Below, piece by piece: positions 26,280-34,557 of a stretch of DNA of 64,000 nucleotides; positions within the stretch are counted from its first letter, which is position 1; each line of letters begins with the position of its first letter. Position numbers and translations under genes: made by a program. The stretch comes from Deltaproteobacteria bacterium (lineage in GTDB: Bacteria; Myxococcota_A; UBA796; JAFGLY01): assembly GCA_016927815.1 (NCBI GenBank), contig JAFGLY010000125.1:1-64000 (forward strand). Reading direction: 5' to 3'. Under the pieces are notes generated by a model. That model saw nothing but the letters and a program-made list of their open reading frames with translations. It did no database searches and had not been told where the DNA came from.

Positions 26280-27029
26280 CTACCGCAGCGGTGCGGGCTC
26301 GACGTCGCCGGCGAGGATCGCCTCGACCGCGCCTCCGTCGAGCCCCAGGAGCAGGGCGCCGTCCTCTCGGAGGCCGAGGGCGAGCCCCTCCCGACCCCCC
26401 GCGCGCACACGTCGTCCGAGGGTCGCGCTCCTCTGCCGCCACTGGGCGAGAACGGTTTCGCGTCGGTCCTCCACCTGGGTGAGCCGAGCCTCCATGGCGG
26501 GGACCACCCTGGCCAGGATCTCCCACCGGTCCAGCGCCGAGCCCCGGATCATGGCGAGGCTCGCGGCCGTGGGGATCTCTGGGGGGAACGACGGCTGGTT
26601 CACGTTGATTCCGACCCCCACCACCACGTACCGCACCGAGAGGCCCTGGATCTCGGCCTCGGCGAGCAGGCCCGCCACCTTCCGATCGCTGGAGTCCACG
26701 ACGTCGTTGGGCCACTTGACCCGGAGATCCAGGGCCTCGGCCACGCCCAGCCCCGCCGCGAGGCAGAGGAGGGGCGTGTCCTCGGGCCGGGTGCCCGGGC
26801 GCAGCACCAGGGAGAGGTAGAGGTTCTGCCCGGGTGGGGAGTACCAGGCCCGACCCAGCCGGCCCCGGCCGGCGGCCTGCGCGTCCGCCACCACGAGGGT
26901 GCCCGACGGCGCGCCGGCCTCCGCGAGCCTACGGGCGTCGTCGTTGGTGGATCCGGTGGTCGCCGTCCAGTGTACGGGACGGCCCAGGCGGGAGGCCAGC
27001 ATCTCGGCCATCGGGAGGCTCGGGCCCAC
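26280..27029 (-). CDS. birA: Biotin--[acetyl-CoA-carboxylase] ligase without DNA-binding domain
   Basis: The protein has 249 aa and is the ligase domain only: TGSTNDDARR, the biotinyl-AMP loop AAGRGRLGRAW, and VKWPNDVV. The C-terminal SH3-like domain is present (GRREGLALGLREDGALLL region). It lacks the N-terminal helix-turn-helix of E. coli BirA, so it should biotinylate but not repress. The GTG start at 27029 is 1 nt after the nadC stop. Confidence 0.95.
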   Translation of the reverse strand: MGPSLPMAEMLASRLGRPVHWTATTGSTNDDARRLAEAGAPSGTLVVADAQAAGRGRLGRAWYSPPGQNLYLSLVLRPGTRPEDTPLLCLAAGLGVAEALDLRVKWPNDVVDSSDRKVAGLLAEAEIQGLSVRYVVVGVGINVNQPSFPPEIPTAASLAMIRGSALDRWEILARVVPAMEARLTQVEDRRETVLAQWRQRSATLGRRVRAGGREGLALGLREDGALLLGLDGGAVEAILAGDVEPAPLR

Positions 27030-27030
27030 T

Positions 27031-27852
27031 TCAGGCCTCCAGATCGAGAGCGAAATCCACCCAGCGCGCCCGGTGGACGAGCCCTCCCACGCTGACGAAA
27101 TCGATGGGCACCTCGAGGGTGGCGAGTCGGGCGATCCGCTCTGGCGTCATCCCTCCGCTGGCCTCGAGCACGACGCGCCCGGCGAGCTCCTTCGCCAGGG
27201 CCTGGAGCGCGTCGTCGTCCATGTTGTCGAGCAGGAGGGCATCGGCGCCCGCGGCCAGGGCCTCGAGCGCCTGGTCGCGTCCCTCCACCTCGACCTGCAC
27301 CTTGAGCAGGTGGTGGGTCCGGGCGCGCACCCGGCGCACCGCCTCGGCGATCCCCTGGGCCGCGACGATGTGGTTGTCCTTGACGAGCACGCCGTCGTAC
27401 AGGGCGAAGCGGTGGTTTCGGCCGCCACCCGCCCGGACCGCGGCCTTCTCCAGGGTCCGATGGAGCGGCGTGGTCTTCCGGGTGTCCACCACCGCGAAAG
27501 CGCCTCGGGCGGCCTGCACGTGCACGCGCGTCCACGTGGCGATGCCCGAGAGCCGCATGAGGAAGTTGAGGGCGGTCCGCTCGGCGGTGAGCAGGGCCCG
27601 AACGGGCCCCTCGGCCGTACCGACGAGCCCCCCCCTCTCCACGCTCGTTCCGTCGGCCGCAGCCGGCGTGTACCGCGCCCCCAACAGGGCGAACACGCGC
27701 CCGGCCGCTTCCTGCCCGGCCACCACCGCGGGTTCGCGGGCCACCACGCGGGCTTTGCCCTGGAGGTCGCCCGGCACGCAGGCTTCGGTGGTGACGTCGC
27801 CCGGGCCGACGTCCTCGACCAGGGCCAGTCGGATCAGCTCGTCGAGGTTCAC
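27031..27852 (-). CDS. nadC: Nicotinate-nucleotide pyrophosphorylase (carboxylating)
   Basis: The protein has 273 aa. The quinolinate phosphoribosyltransferase of NAD synthesis is recognisable from EDVGPGDVTTEA, the loop DTRKTTPLHR, GGGRNHRFALYDGVLVKDNH and the C-terminal VSVGGLVH. The GTG start overlaps the valS stop by 4 nt. nadB lies at the far right end of the window, so de novo NAD genes are split across it. Confidence 0.97.
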   Translation of the reverse strand: MNLDELIRLALVEDVGPGDVTTEACVPGDLQGKARVVAREPAVVAGQEAAGRVFALLGARYTPAAADGTSVERGGLVGTAEGPVRALLTAERTALNFLMRLSGIATWTRVHVQAARGAFAVVDTRKTTPLHRTLEKAAVRAGGGRNHRFALYDGVLVKDNHIVAAQGIAEAVRRVRARTHHLLKVQVEVEGRDQALEALAAGADALLLDNMDDDALQALAKELAGRVVLEASGGMTPERIARLATLEVPIDFVSVGGLVHRARWVDFALDLEA

Positions 27853-30500
27853 CGGTCGGTCTCCAGGAGGGCTCGGGCGGCTTCGAGCGCGGCCACCCGG
27901 TCACGGGCCGCCGCCCGCTTGCCGCGGAAGGACTCTACCACCTCGGCCGGTGCGCGTTGGGCGAAGCCGGGGCTCGACAGGCGGCGCTCGATCGCCTCCA
28001 GGTCCCGCGTGGTCTTCTCGATGGCCCTGTCCAGCCGGGCGCGCTCGGCCTCCACGTCGATCACGCCTTCCAGGGCCACGAAGGCTCGTTCCCCTCCCAC
28101 CAGGATGGCGGCCGACACCCCCTCCGGTCGGCCGGCGGCGAGGAACCGGGTGACGTGGGCGAGCGTGCGCAGCGCGGGCAGGTGGCGGCCGAGGCAGGCC
28201 GCCCGCTGGCCGTCGGACTGGAGCGTAAGCCCGATCCTGGGCGACAGCTCCATCTCGCTGCGAATCCTGCGCACCTCCACGACGGCCTCTTGTAGCAGGT
28301 GGATCTCGTCGAGCACCGCCGGATCCGAGGGGAACTCCTCGGGCCGCGGAAACGGCGCCTGCATGACGGAGCCGGTGGTGCCGGGCAGGTGCTGCCAGAT
28401 CTCCTCCCCCAGGAAGGGCATGATCGGGTGTACGAGACGGGCCACCGCACCCATCCCCTCGACGAGGGTGCGCCGCGCGGCGCGTCGGGCTCCAGGGGTG
28501 GCGTCGCCGTAGAGCACGCCCTTGGCCAGCTCGAGGTACCAGTCGCAGAGCTCGTCCCAGGTGAAGGCGTAGATCTCGTTGGCCGCGTCGTTGAAGCGGT
28601 AGGACTCGAACGCCTCCCGCACCCGTCGGACCGCCTCTCCCAGGCGGGCCAGGATCCAGCGGTCGTAGACCGAGGGCTCGACCGGGCCCTCGAGCCCCTC
28701 GTCGCCGAGGTTCATCGTCACGAATCGGAAGGCCTGCCAGAGCTTGTTGGTGTACCGGCGTGCGCTCTCGACCCGGCCGTCCTCCCAGGCGATGTCGGAC
28801 CCCTGGGTGGTGGCCTGGGTGAGCGCGAAGCGGAACGCGTCCGCCCCGTACCGATCGATGGTCAGGAGCGGATCCACCGCGTTGCCCTTCGTCTTGGACA
28901 TCTTCTGCCCCTGGGCGTCGCGGATGAGGCCATGGATGCAGACGTCTCGGAAGGGCACGCTCCCGGTGTGGTGGATCCCCGAGAAGACCATGCGGGCCAC
29001 CCAGAAGAAGATGATGTCGTAGGCCGTGACGAGCACCGTCGTGGGGTACCAGCGTTCCATCTCCACCGTTCGCTCGGGCCAGCCCAGGGTGGAGAAGGGC
29101 CACAGCGCGGACGAGAACCAGGTGTCGAGCACATCCGGATCCTGCTCGATGCGGTCGGACCCGCAGCGCGCACAGGCTTCGGGATCCTCACGGGCCACCG
29201 TGATGTGACCGCACGCCTGGCAGTACCAGGCGGGGATCCGGTGGCCCCACCACAGCTGCCGGGAGATGCACCAGTCGGTGATGCCCCGAAGCCAGGAGAA
29301 GTAGGTGTTTTCCCACTGCTTCGGAACGAACCGCGTGAATCCGTGCTCCACGGCTGCCGTCGCGGGCGCCGCGAGCGGCTTCATGCGGACGAACCACTGC
29401 GTGGACACCATGGGCTCCACGAAGGCTCCCGAGCGCTGCGATCGCCCGATGGCCATGACGTGAGGCTTCGAGCCCCGGTCCAGTCCCAGCTGCGCCATGC
29501 GTTCCTTGACGGCCTCGCGGGCCTCGAACCGATCCATGCCGGCGAACGGACCGCCCTCGGAATTGAGCGTTCCGTCCCCTTTCAGGATGTTGACGAACGC
29601 GAGGCCGTGCCGCTTGCCCACCTCGTAGTCGTTGGGGTCGTGGGCGGGCGTGACCTTGACGGCGCCGGTGCCGAACGCGGGGTCCACGAGGATGGCATCG
29701 GCGATGATCGGGACCTCGCGTTCGCAGAACGGGTGGCGCACCGTCCGCCCCACGAGGTGGGCGTAGCGCGGATCCTCGGGGTGGACCGCAACCGCGGTGT
29801 CCCCGAGCATGGTCTCCGGCCGGGTCGTGGCGACCACGATCTCTCCCGATCCGTCGGTGAGCGGGTAGGCGAAGGACCACATCTCCCCCTGGATGCCCTC
29901 CTCGTGCACGACCTCGAGATCGGAAAGGGCGGTCTGCCCCACGGGATCCCAGTGGATGAGGCGCGTGTCCCGGTAGATCAGGCCCTGCTCGTAGAGGCGC
30001 ACGAACGCCTCCCGCACGGCTCGGGTGAGCCCCTCGTCGAGCGTGAACCGCTCGCGCGTCCAGTCGCAGGACGCGCCCAGGCGTCGGAGTTGCCGGGTGA
30101 TCGTGCCCCCGTAGGTGGCCTTCCAGGCCCAGGTGCGCTCCAGGAAGGCCTCCCTCCCGATGTCGTGGCGGGTCCGCCCCTCCTTCGCGAGCTCCTTCTC
30201 CACGATCCACTGGGTGGCGATGCCCGCGTGGTCGGTGCCCGGAATCCAGACCGTGTTGTCGCCGGCCATCCGGTGGTAGCGCACGAGCACGTCCTGCAGC
30301 GTGAGGTCGAGCGCGTGCCCCATGTGCAGCGATCCCGTGACGTTGGGCGGAGGGATCACGATGACGAAGGGTCTTCCGGGCGCCTCTGGATTGCCCCGGA
30401 AAAAGCCGGATTCCTCCCACCACGGGTAATACCGTTCGGCGGCCTCGTGAGGATCGTACAGGCGCGCCACGGGCTCGGTGGGATCGGCGGGGCCGGACAT
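27849..30500 (-). CDS. valS: Valyl-tRNA synthetase
   Basis: The protein has 883 aa from the ATG at 30500, preceded by GAGG. The class I signature HIGH appears as HMGH in PPNVTGSLHMGHAL, and KMSKS as GQKMSKTKGNAVDP. The editing domain shows ATTRPETMLGDTAVAV. The zinc-type cysteines are present in YCQACGHITVA and CARCGSDR. The C-terminal coiled-coil arm is recognisable in DVEAERARLDRAIEK. The listed start at 30578 adds 26 unlikely residues. valS appears to lead the long minus-strand block. Confidence 0.97.
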   Translation of the reverse strand: MSGPADPTEPVARLYDPHEAAERYYPWWEESGFFRGNPEAPGRPFVIVIPPPNVTGSLHMGHALDLTLQDVLVRYHRMAGDNTVWIPGTDHAGIATQWIVEKELAKEGRTRHDIGREAFLERTWAWKATYGGTITRQLRRLGASCDWTRERFTLDEGLTRAVREAFVRLYEQGLIYRDTRLIHWDPVGQTALSDLEVVHEEGIQGEMWSFAYPLTDGSGEIVVATTRPETMLGDTAVAVHPEDPRYAHLVGRTVRHPFCEREVPIIADAILVDPAFGTGAVKVTPAHDPNDYEVGKRHGLAFVNILKGDGTLNSEGGPFAGMDRFEAREAVKERMAQLGLDRGSKPHVMAIGRSQRSGAFVEPMVSTQWFVRMKPLAAPATAAVEHGFTRFVPKQWENTYFSWLRGITDWCISRQLWWGHRIPAWYCQACGHITVAREDPEACARCGSDRIEQDPDVLDTWFSSALWPFSTLGWPERTVEMERWYPTTVLVTAYDIIFFWVARMVFSGIHHTGSVPFRDVCIHGLIRDAQGQKMSKTKGNAVDPLLTIDRYGADAFRFALTQATTQGSDIAWEDGRVESARRYTNKLWQAFRFVTMNLGDEGLEGPVEPSVYDRWILARLGEAVRRVREAFESYRFNDAANEIYAFTWDELCDWYLELAKGVLYGDATPGARRAARRTLVEGMGAVARLVHPIMPFLGEEIWQHLPGTTGSVMQAPFPRPEEFPSDPAVLDEIHLLQEAVVEVRRIRSEMELSPRIGLTLQSDGQRAACLGRHLPALRTLAHVTRFLAAGRPEGVSAAILVGGERAFVALEGVIDVEAERARLDRAIEKTTRDLEAIERRLSSPGFAQRAPAEVVESFRGKRAAARDRVAALEAARALLETDR

Positions 30501-30620
30501 GGAGACCTCGAGAGGGGCGGGAGCGGGCGACTGTGTCGCGGGCCCCCCTAGTAGCGCCCCTTCCCGGAACGTCCACACCCAGCCCTCGACCGCCGTGCGC
30601 GCCGCTCCGGGTCGGGGATT

Positions 30621-31343
30621 CTATCGTGGATCGTCGCCGTTTCGAGGCCTGAGGAGCTGCTCCGCCACGGCCCGGCGCACCGCGTCCTCGAAGACCGCCC
30701 GCACCCTCCCCGGCTCGAGCAGCGCCTTGGCCAGGACCCCCTCGAGGGTCTCCGGGAGAACGGCCAGCACGGCTCGTTCCACCTCGACGTCCGGGGTGGC
30801 GGCCCTTGGAGGGAAGACCTCCTCTTCGGGCACGAAGGTGGCCAGTCGCTCCGACCCCACGAGGGGTACGAAGGTCGCACGCGACGGAGGGGGTTCGAGG
30901 AACTCCACGTTCGCAGGAGGAAGATCTTCCTCGACCAAAGGACCGTCGTCGCCCGGGGCGTCGGGGTCCTCCGGGGCCAGTTCCCCGAGCGCGGACTCGA
31001 GCTGAGCGCGCACGGCCTCGACGTCGAGCGGGCGCCGCACGCCTGCCGTGACGCCGCTGGCCCGGGCCCGCACACCGTCTACCACGTCGGCCTCACCCCA
31101 CACCAGGAAGATCGGTGCATCCGGGCAGGTCTCGCGAACCCTGCGGGCCAGGTCGTATCCGTTGCCCCCAGGCAGGAGGAGCGCCGTGAAGAGGGCCGCG
31201 AGATCGCAGGAGCCGGCCAGGGCGATGGCCTCGTGGAAGCTCCGGGCGGGGAGCACCTGGATCGACGAGGGGTCCAGCGCGGCGCGCACGCTTCCCAACG
31301 TGTCGGGCTGCGGGTCGACGACCATGACCGTACGGGGCGGCAT
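30621..31343 (-). CDS. Degenerate receiver-domain protein (pseudo-response regulator)
   Basis: The protein has 240 aa from the ATG at 31343. Residues about 5-115 look like a CheY receiver (VMVVDPQPDTLGSVRAAL, LLPGGNGYDLARRV). The phosphoacceptor Asp position reads TALLLPG, with no Asp, and the acidic pocket is DP rather than DD. An acidic linker follows, with three roughly repeated segments ending in FLEP, FVP and FPP. A C-terminal helical pair (VLPETLEGVLAKALLEPGRV) completes it. Myxobacteria have several receiver-like domains that work unphosphorylated as protein-binding modules; a similar role here is inference. Confidence 0.65.
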   Translation of the reverse strand: MPPRTVMVVDPQPDTLGSVRAALDPSSIQVLPARSFHEAIALAGSCDLAALFTALLLPGGNGYDLARRVRETCPDAPIFLVWGEADVVDGVRARASGVTAGVRRPLDVEAVRAQLESALGELAPEDPDAPGDDGPLVEEDLPPANVEFLEPPPSRATFVPLVGSERLATFVPEEEVFPPRAATPDVEVERAVLAVLPETLEGVLAKALLEPGRVRAVFEDAVRRAVAEQLLRPRNGDDPR

Positions 31344-31516
31344 GCGGATCCAGTGCTCCGGATACCCTCCCCTATCCGGTACCGTTCCCATGGGCGGCAC
31401 GTCGAGGGAGAACCCATGGCCGCCGCCAGGGCACACGATCCCGGGCCGGTGCTCCGGAATCGGCTTGCCTCCCGACCGTGACCGTGCGAACCTGACAGGG
31501 AGACGGCTCTCCTCCC

Positions 31517-31599
31517 GGGGGCGTGGCGGAACGGCAGACGCGCCCGACTCAAAATCGGGTGAGCATACGCTCTTGAGGGTTCGATTCCCTCCGCCCCCA
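31517..31599 (+). tRNA. tRNA-Leu(CAA)
   Basis: The acceptor stem GGGGGCG/CGCCCCC pairs perfectly. The anticodon stem CCCGA/TCGGG encloses CTCAAAA (anticodon CAA). A long class II variable arm (TGAGCATACGCTCTTG) and the T arm GGGTTCGATTCCC follow. The discriminator is A. The genome continues CCT, so CCA is not fully encoded, unlike the tRNA-Gly in this window. Confidence 0.95.
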
Positions 31600-31639
31600 C
31601 CTCCCCGTCCGTCTCGCTGGGGCGCCGCGCCCCGGGGGC

Positions 31640-32974
31640 TCACCTCTGGAGGAACGTCGGCAGCTCCCCGGGCCACCGGGGTTGGTCGAAGGGCGGATCC
31701 ACGTGGAGCCGGTGGGCCTCCCCCACCGGCACGTCCGCGAGCAGGGCGTCCAGGAATCGCACCTCTCCGAGCGGATCGAGATGGCCGAAGGTGCCGGCCC
31801 GCCCCACGCCCACGATGCCGAGAGACGCGAACGCGGCCCGGGCCCGGATCCAGGACGGGGTGGTGGCCAGGGACCAGCAGGGCTCATCCGCCGGCTGGCG
31901 TCGCACCACGACCCGGCCGGCGTTCAGGTGGATGCCGCGAATCTCCTCGAGCGCCGAGCGCGCCGCCGCCTCCACCTCGCGGTCGGTCGCCGTCCACAGC
32001 GGGTCTTCCGGGTCGAGCGCAGCGTGCAGCAGCAGGTGTCCGGCCAGGTCCCGATACGCGGGGAGCCGTCCCGGCCGCGTGATCCGGAAGAACGGCCCAC
32101 CGTGGCCGACAAGGTGGACCTCGTCGGGCAGTTCGGCGTCCTCCGCGGGAACCAGCACCTGGAGCCCGTGCCGGTGCCCGAGGCGTGCCACGTGGATCCG
32201 GATGGGCTCCGGAAGCGCCTCTCCGAGCCAGGTGGCCACCTCGGCGGGCGGGCTGGCCACGAGAAGGGTGCCCTCCACGCGGGAGCGTCGGTTCCCGGCG
32301 AGCAACACGGCTGCCACGTGACCGTCGCGAACCACGAGCCGGCGCACCGGGAGGCCGGAGCGCACGCTCCCCCCCTTGGCTTCCACCTCGTGCCGAGCGC
32401 GCTCGAAGCGAGCGGACACGCCCTCGGAGGGGGTCACCCAGGCGTGGGCGGAGGCCACTCCGTGGTACCAGCGAGCCAGCGCGGCTCCCACCTGGTCGGG
32501 GGGCCCCCAGCGACGGGCGCAGTACGGTCCGAACAGCCCCTGGAAGAGAGGCTCTCCGTACCGCCAGGACACCCAGTCCCGGTAGGAGCGGATCTCGCTC
32601 CAGGAGCCGATCACGCCTCCCATGGCCTCCCGCGCCCGGACTCGGGCGAAGCCCCAGGTCGCGGCCCCGGTCGCGGACGGACCCAGGATGGAAAGCAACT
32701 GCCCAGGGCGAAGGGGCAGGCGGTGCATGCGCCCGCCCACGGCCAGCGCGCGCTCCGGCGCGGCGAGGGGCTCCAACGGTCCCAGGACGTCCTCGGCGAG
32801 CGGTCCTGGGGGCTCGGACGCCTCCAGCCGACCCGATCCCTCCGGAAGGTCCGGCGTTCCAACTGCACGTTCATCGGGGCAGATCCACGTGACGCGATGC
32901 CCGCGCTGCGCACAGGCCGCTGCCGCCCGGACGGCTCCGGCCGCACTCCCGACGACGACGATCTCACGTTCCAT
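31640..32974 (-). CDS. FAD-dependent oxidoreductase, amine-oxidase/PPO-like
   Basis: The protein has 444 aa. The N-terminal strand-turn-helix EIVVVGSAAGAVRAAAACAQRGHRVTWI resembles a dinucleotide-binding fold but lacks the strict GxGxxG. The C-terminal segment FASLGIVGVGRAGTFGHLDP resembles the FAD-closing motif of protoporphyrinogen oxidases and UDP-galactopyranose mutase-like enzymes. WSEIRSYRDWVSWRYG and GPYCARRWG also fit that superfamily. The substrate cannot be inferred. It is divergent from the AttH-like gene across 102 bp. Confidence 0.65.
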   Translation of the reverse strand: MEREIVVVGSAAGAVRAAAACAQRGHRVTWICPDERAVGTPDLPEGSGRLEASEPPGPLAEDVLGPLEPLAAPERALAVGGRMHRLPLRPGQLLSILGPSATGAATWGFARVRAREAMGGVIGSWSEIRSYRDWVSWRYGEPLFQGLFGPYCARRWGPPDQVGAALARWYHGVASAHAWVTPSEGVSARFERARHEVEAKGGSVRSGLPVRRLVVRDGHVAAVLLAGNRRSRVEGTLLVASPPAEVATWLGEALPEPIRIHVARLGHRHGLQVLVPAEDAELPDEVHLVGHGGPFFRITRPGRLPAYRDLAGHLLLHAALDPEDPLWTATDREVEAAARSALEEIRGIHLNAGRVVVRRQPADEPCWSLATTPSWIRARAAFASLGIVGVGRAGTFGHLDPLGEVRFLDALLADVPVGEAHRLHVDPPFDQPRWPGELPTFLQR

Positions 32975-33076
32975 GTTGGGTGCCTGGGTGCCCAGGTAGC
33001 GCGGCCTGCCCGCCGAGGCGACCGATGCGCCCCAGATCGGGCCGGTGCATTAGAATCGTCACGGCACGGAGCCTCC

Positions 33077-34063
33077 ATGCCCCTCCCCCACGATCGGATC
33101 GTCGCCGTCTCGGGCGCAGGCCTGTACGAGACCCACGCGCTGTCGGCCCACAGCCCGGACGGCGCGAAGGCCCTGTGGATACGACACACGCTCCTGCGCC
33201 CCCTGCACCGCCCTCCGACCGTCGAGATCAGGTTCGTCTGGTTCGAGCGTGGCTTTAGACCTCGCGTGGTTCGGGCGGACCACCGCTGGGAACGTTGTGA
33301 GCTCGAGGAGGGTCCCTCCATCCGGGGACCGGACCTGGCGTTCTCCCCAGGACACGCCTCCGGATCCGTCGGGGGCATCTCCTGGGACCTCGAGATCCGC
33401 GGCGGGATCTCCCCGATTCTCCATCTCCCCTACCGCTTCCTGTACGACATCCACTGGCCTCGCAAGAAGATCTGCACGCCGTCTCCCGGGGTCCGCCTGG
33501 ACGGTCGCGTCACGCTCGACGGGCACCCCACAAAGGTCGAGGCCTGGAGCGGATCGAGGGGGCACTCCTGGGGCGGAGAGCAGGCCGCGAGCTGGGCCGC
33601 TGGAACGTGTACGGTCTGGGACGACGCCACCCCGCGCGTGCTCGACGGCTTCACCGCTCGCATCCGCATCGGGCGCGGCCTTTCCTCTCCGAGCCTCACG
33701 TGCCTCGTGATCCGGGATCCCGCCGGAGACCGGGTGCTCAATGCACCCCGCCACTGGCTGCGCCACGCCCGGTTCGAGGCCACCGCATGGGACGTCCGCC
33801 GGGACGACGTCCACCTCTCGATGGCCTGCGAGCCCACGGACCTCGTGGGCTTGAGGCTCGAGCAACCCCGATCCGGCGAGGGCTACGCCTATGCCGCCTG
33901 CCACGCCCGGGTCACGCTCGAGGTCGGGCGTCGGGCCGCCACGTCGTCGTGTGGAGGGCTCGAGACCTTCTTTCCGAAGCCTGTGGCCGGCGTGACGCTC
34001 CATCCTCCCGCCTCCTGGTCGGCGGACGACGGACCCTACGACAGCGCACGGTACGGCCTCTGA
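33077..34063 (+). CDS. AttH/carotenoid-hydratase-like lipocalin-fold protein
   Basis: The protein has 328 aa from the ATG at 33077, with no signal peptide. The sequence is beta-rich and contains GSRGHSWGGEQAASWAAGTC. This resembles the GHNWG-type box of the CrtC/AttH and tocopherol-cyclase-like lipocalin families, with Ser in place of Asn. The C-terminal part (MACEPTDLVGLRLEQP) also fits that type. Family members act on or bind hydrophobic lipids. Sitting beside an FAD oxidoreductase, it may belong to a lipid or terpenoid modification pair, which is inference. Confidence 0.55.
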   Translation: MPLPHDRIVAVSGAGLYETHALSAHSPDGAKALWIRHTLLRPLHRPPTVEIRFVWFERGFRPRVVRADHRWERCELEEGPSIRGPDLAFSPGHASGSVGGISWDLEIRGGISPILHLPYRFLYDIHWPRKKICTPSPGVRLDGRVTLDGHPTKVEAWSGSRGHSWGGEQAASWAAGTCTVWDDATPRVLDGFTARIRIGRGLSSPSLTCLVIRDPAGDRVLNAPRHWLRHARFEATAWDVRRDDVHLSMACEPTDLVGLRLEQPRSGEGYAYAACHARVTLEVGRRAATSSCGGLETFFPKPVAGVTLHPPASWSADDGPYDSARYGL

Positions 34064-34089
34064 CCGGGGTCGCGGAAGCCGCCGAAGAC

Positions 34090-34494
34090 CTACGTCTCCG
34101 ATCCGGTCGGATCCACGCGGGGCGGCAGTTCCCTCGGGATCCGCTGCAGGGGCGGCCCCGGGAGGATCTCCACGATCGTCCAGCTGCACACCCCCTCCCG
34201 ACAGCCACAGGCCTGGAGCGCGCCGAAACAGGGCAGCACCTCGCACGTGGTGATCACGTCCGGCGCGCGGACAGCCGTCGTGCAGACCTCGGACGAGCAC
34301 CCGGCCACCGCGCAGTCGGCATCGGTGGTGCACTCGCCCGGCTCCTCCGGACCCTCCAACCGATCGCGGCACTGGGCGTAGAGCAGGGCCGGGGTGACCG
34401 CTTCCACGGCGACCGGCGCGGGCTGGGCCGCAGGTTCGGGTGCGGCAGGGTGGTTGCACCCCAGGACCAGGAGGCACGACAAGATCGCGGGCAT
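34090..34494 (-). CDS. Small lipoprotein with eight-cysteine cluster
   Basis: The protein has 134 aa. A short signal peptide ends in the lipobox LVLGC. After a Pro/Ala linker, eight cysteines cluster in the mature domain: the pattern runs CTTDADC, AGCSSEVC, then CEVLPC and CGCREGVC. This fits the eight-cysteine-cluster domain described from myxobacteria. A GAGAGGTGA site precedes the ATG. It is probably lipid-anchored and disulfide-rich; its role is unknown. Confidence 0.75.
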   Translation of the reverse strand: MPAILSCLLVLGCNHPAAPEPAAQPAPVAVEAVTPALLYAQCRDRLEGPEEPGECTTDADCAVAGCSSEVCTTAVRAPDVITTCEVLPCFGALQACGCREGVCSWTIVEILPGPPLQRIPRELPPRVDPTGSET

Positions 34495-34557
34495 GGGTCA
34501 CCTCTCCCGGTTCCCTAACCCGGCCCGGGATCGGTCCAGCACCCTACAGCCTACCGT

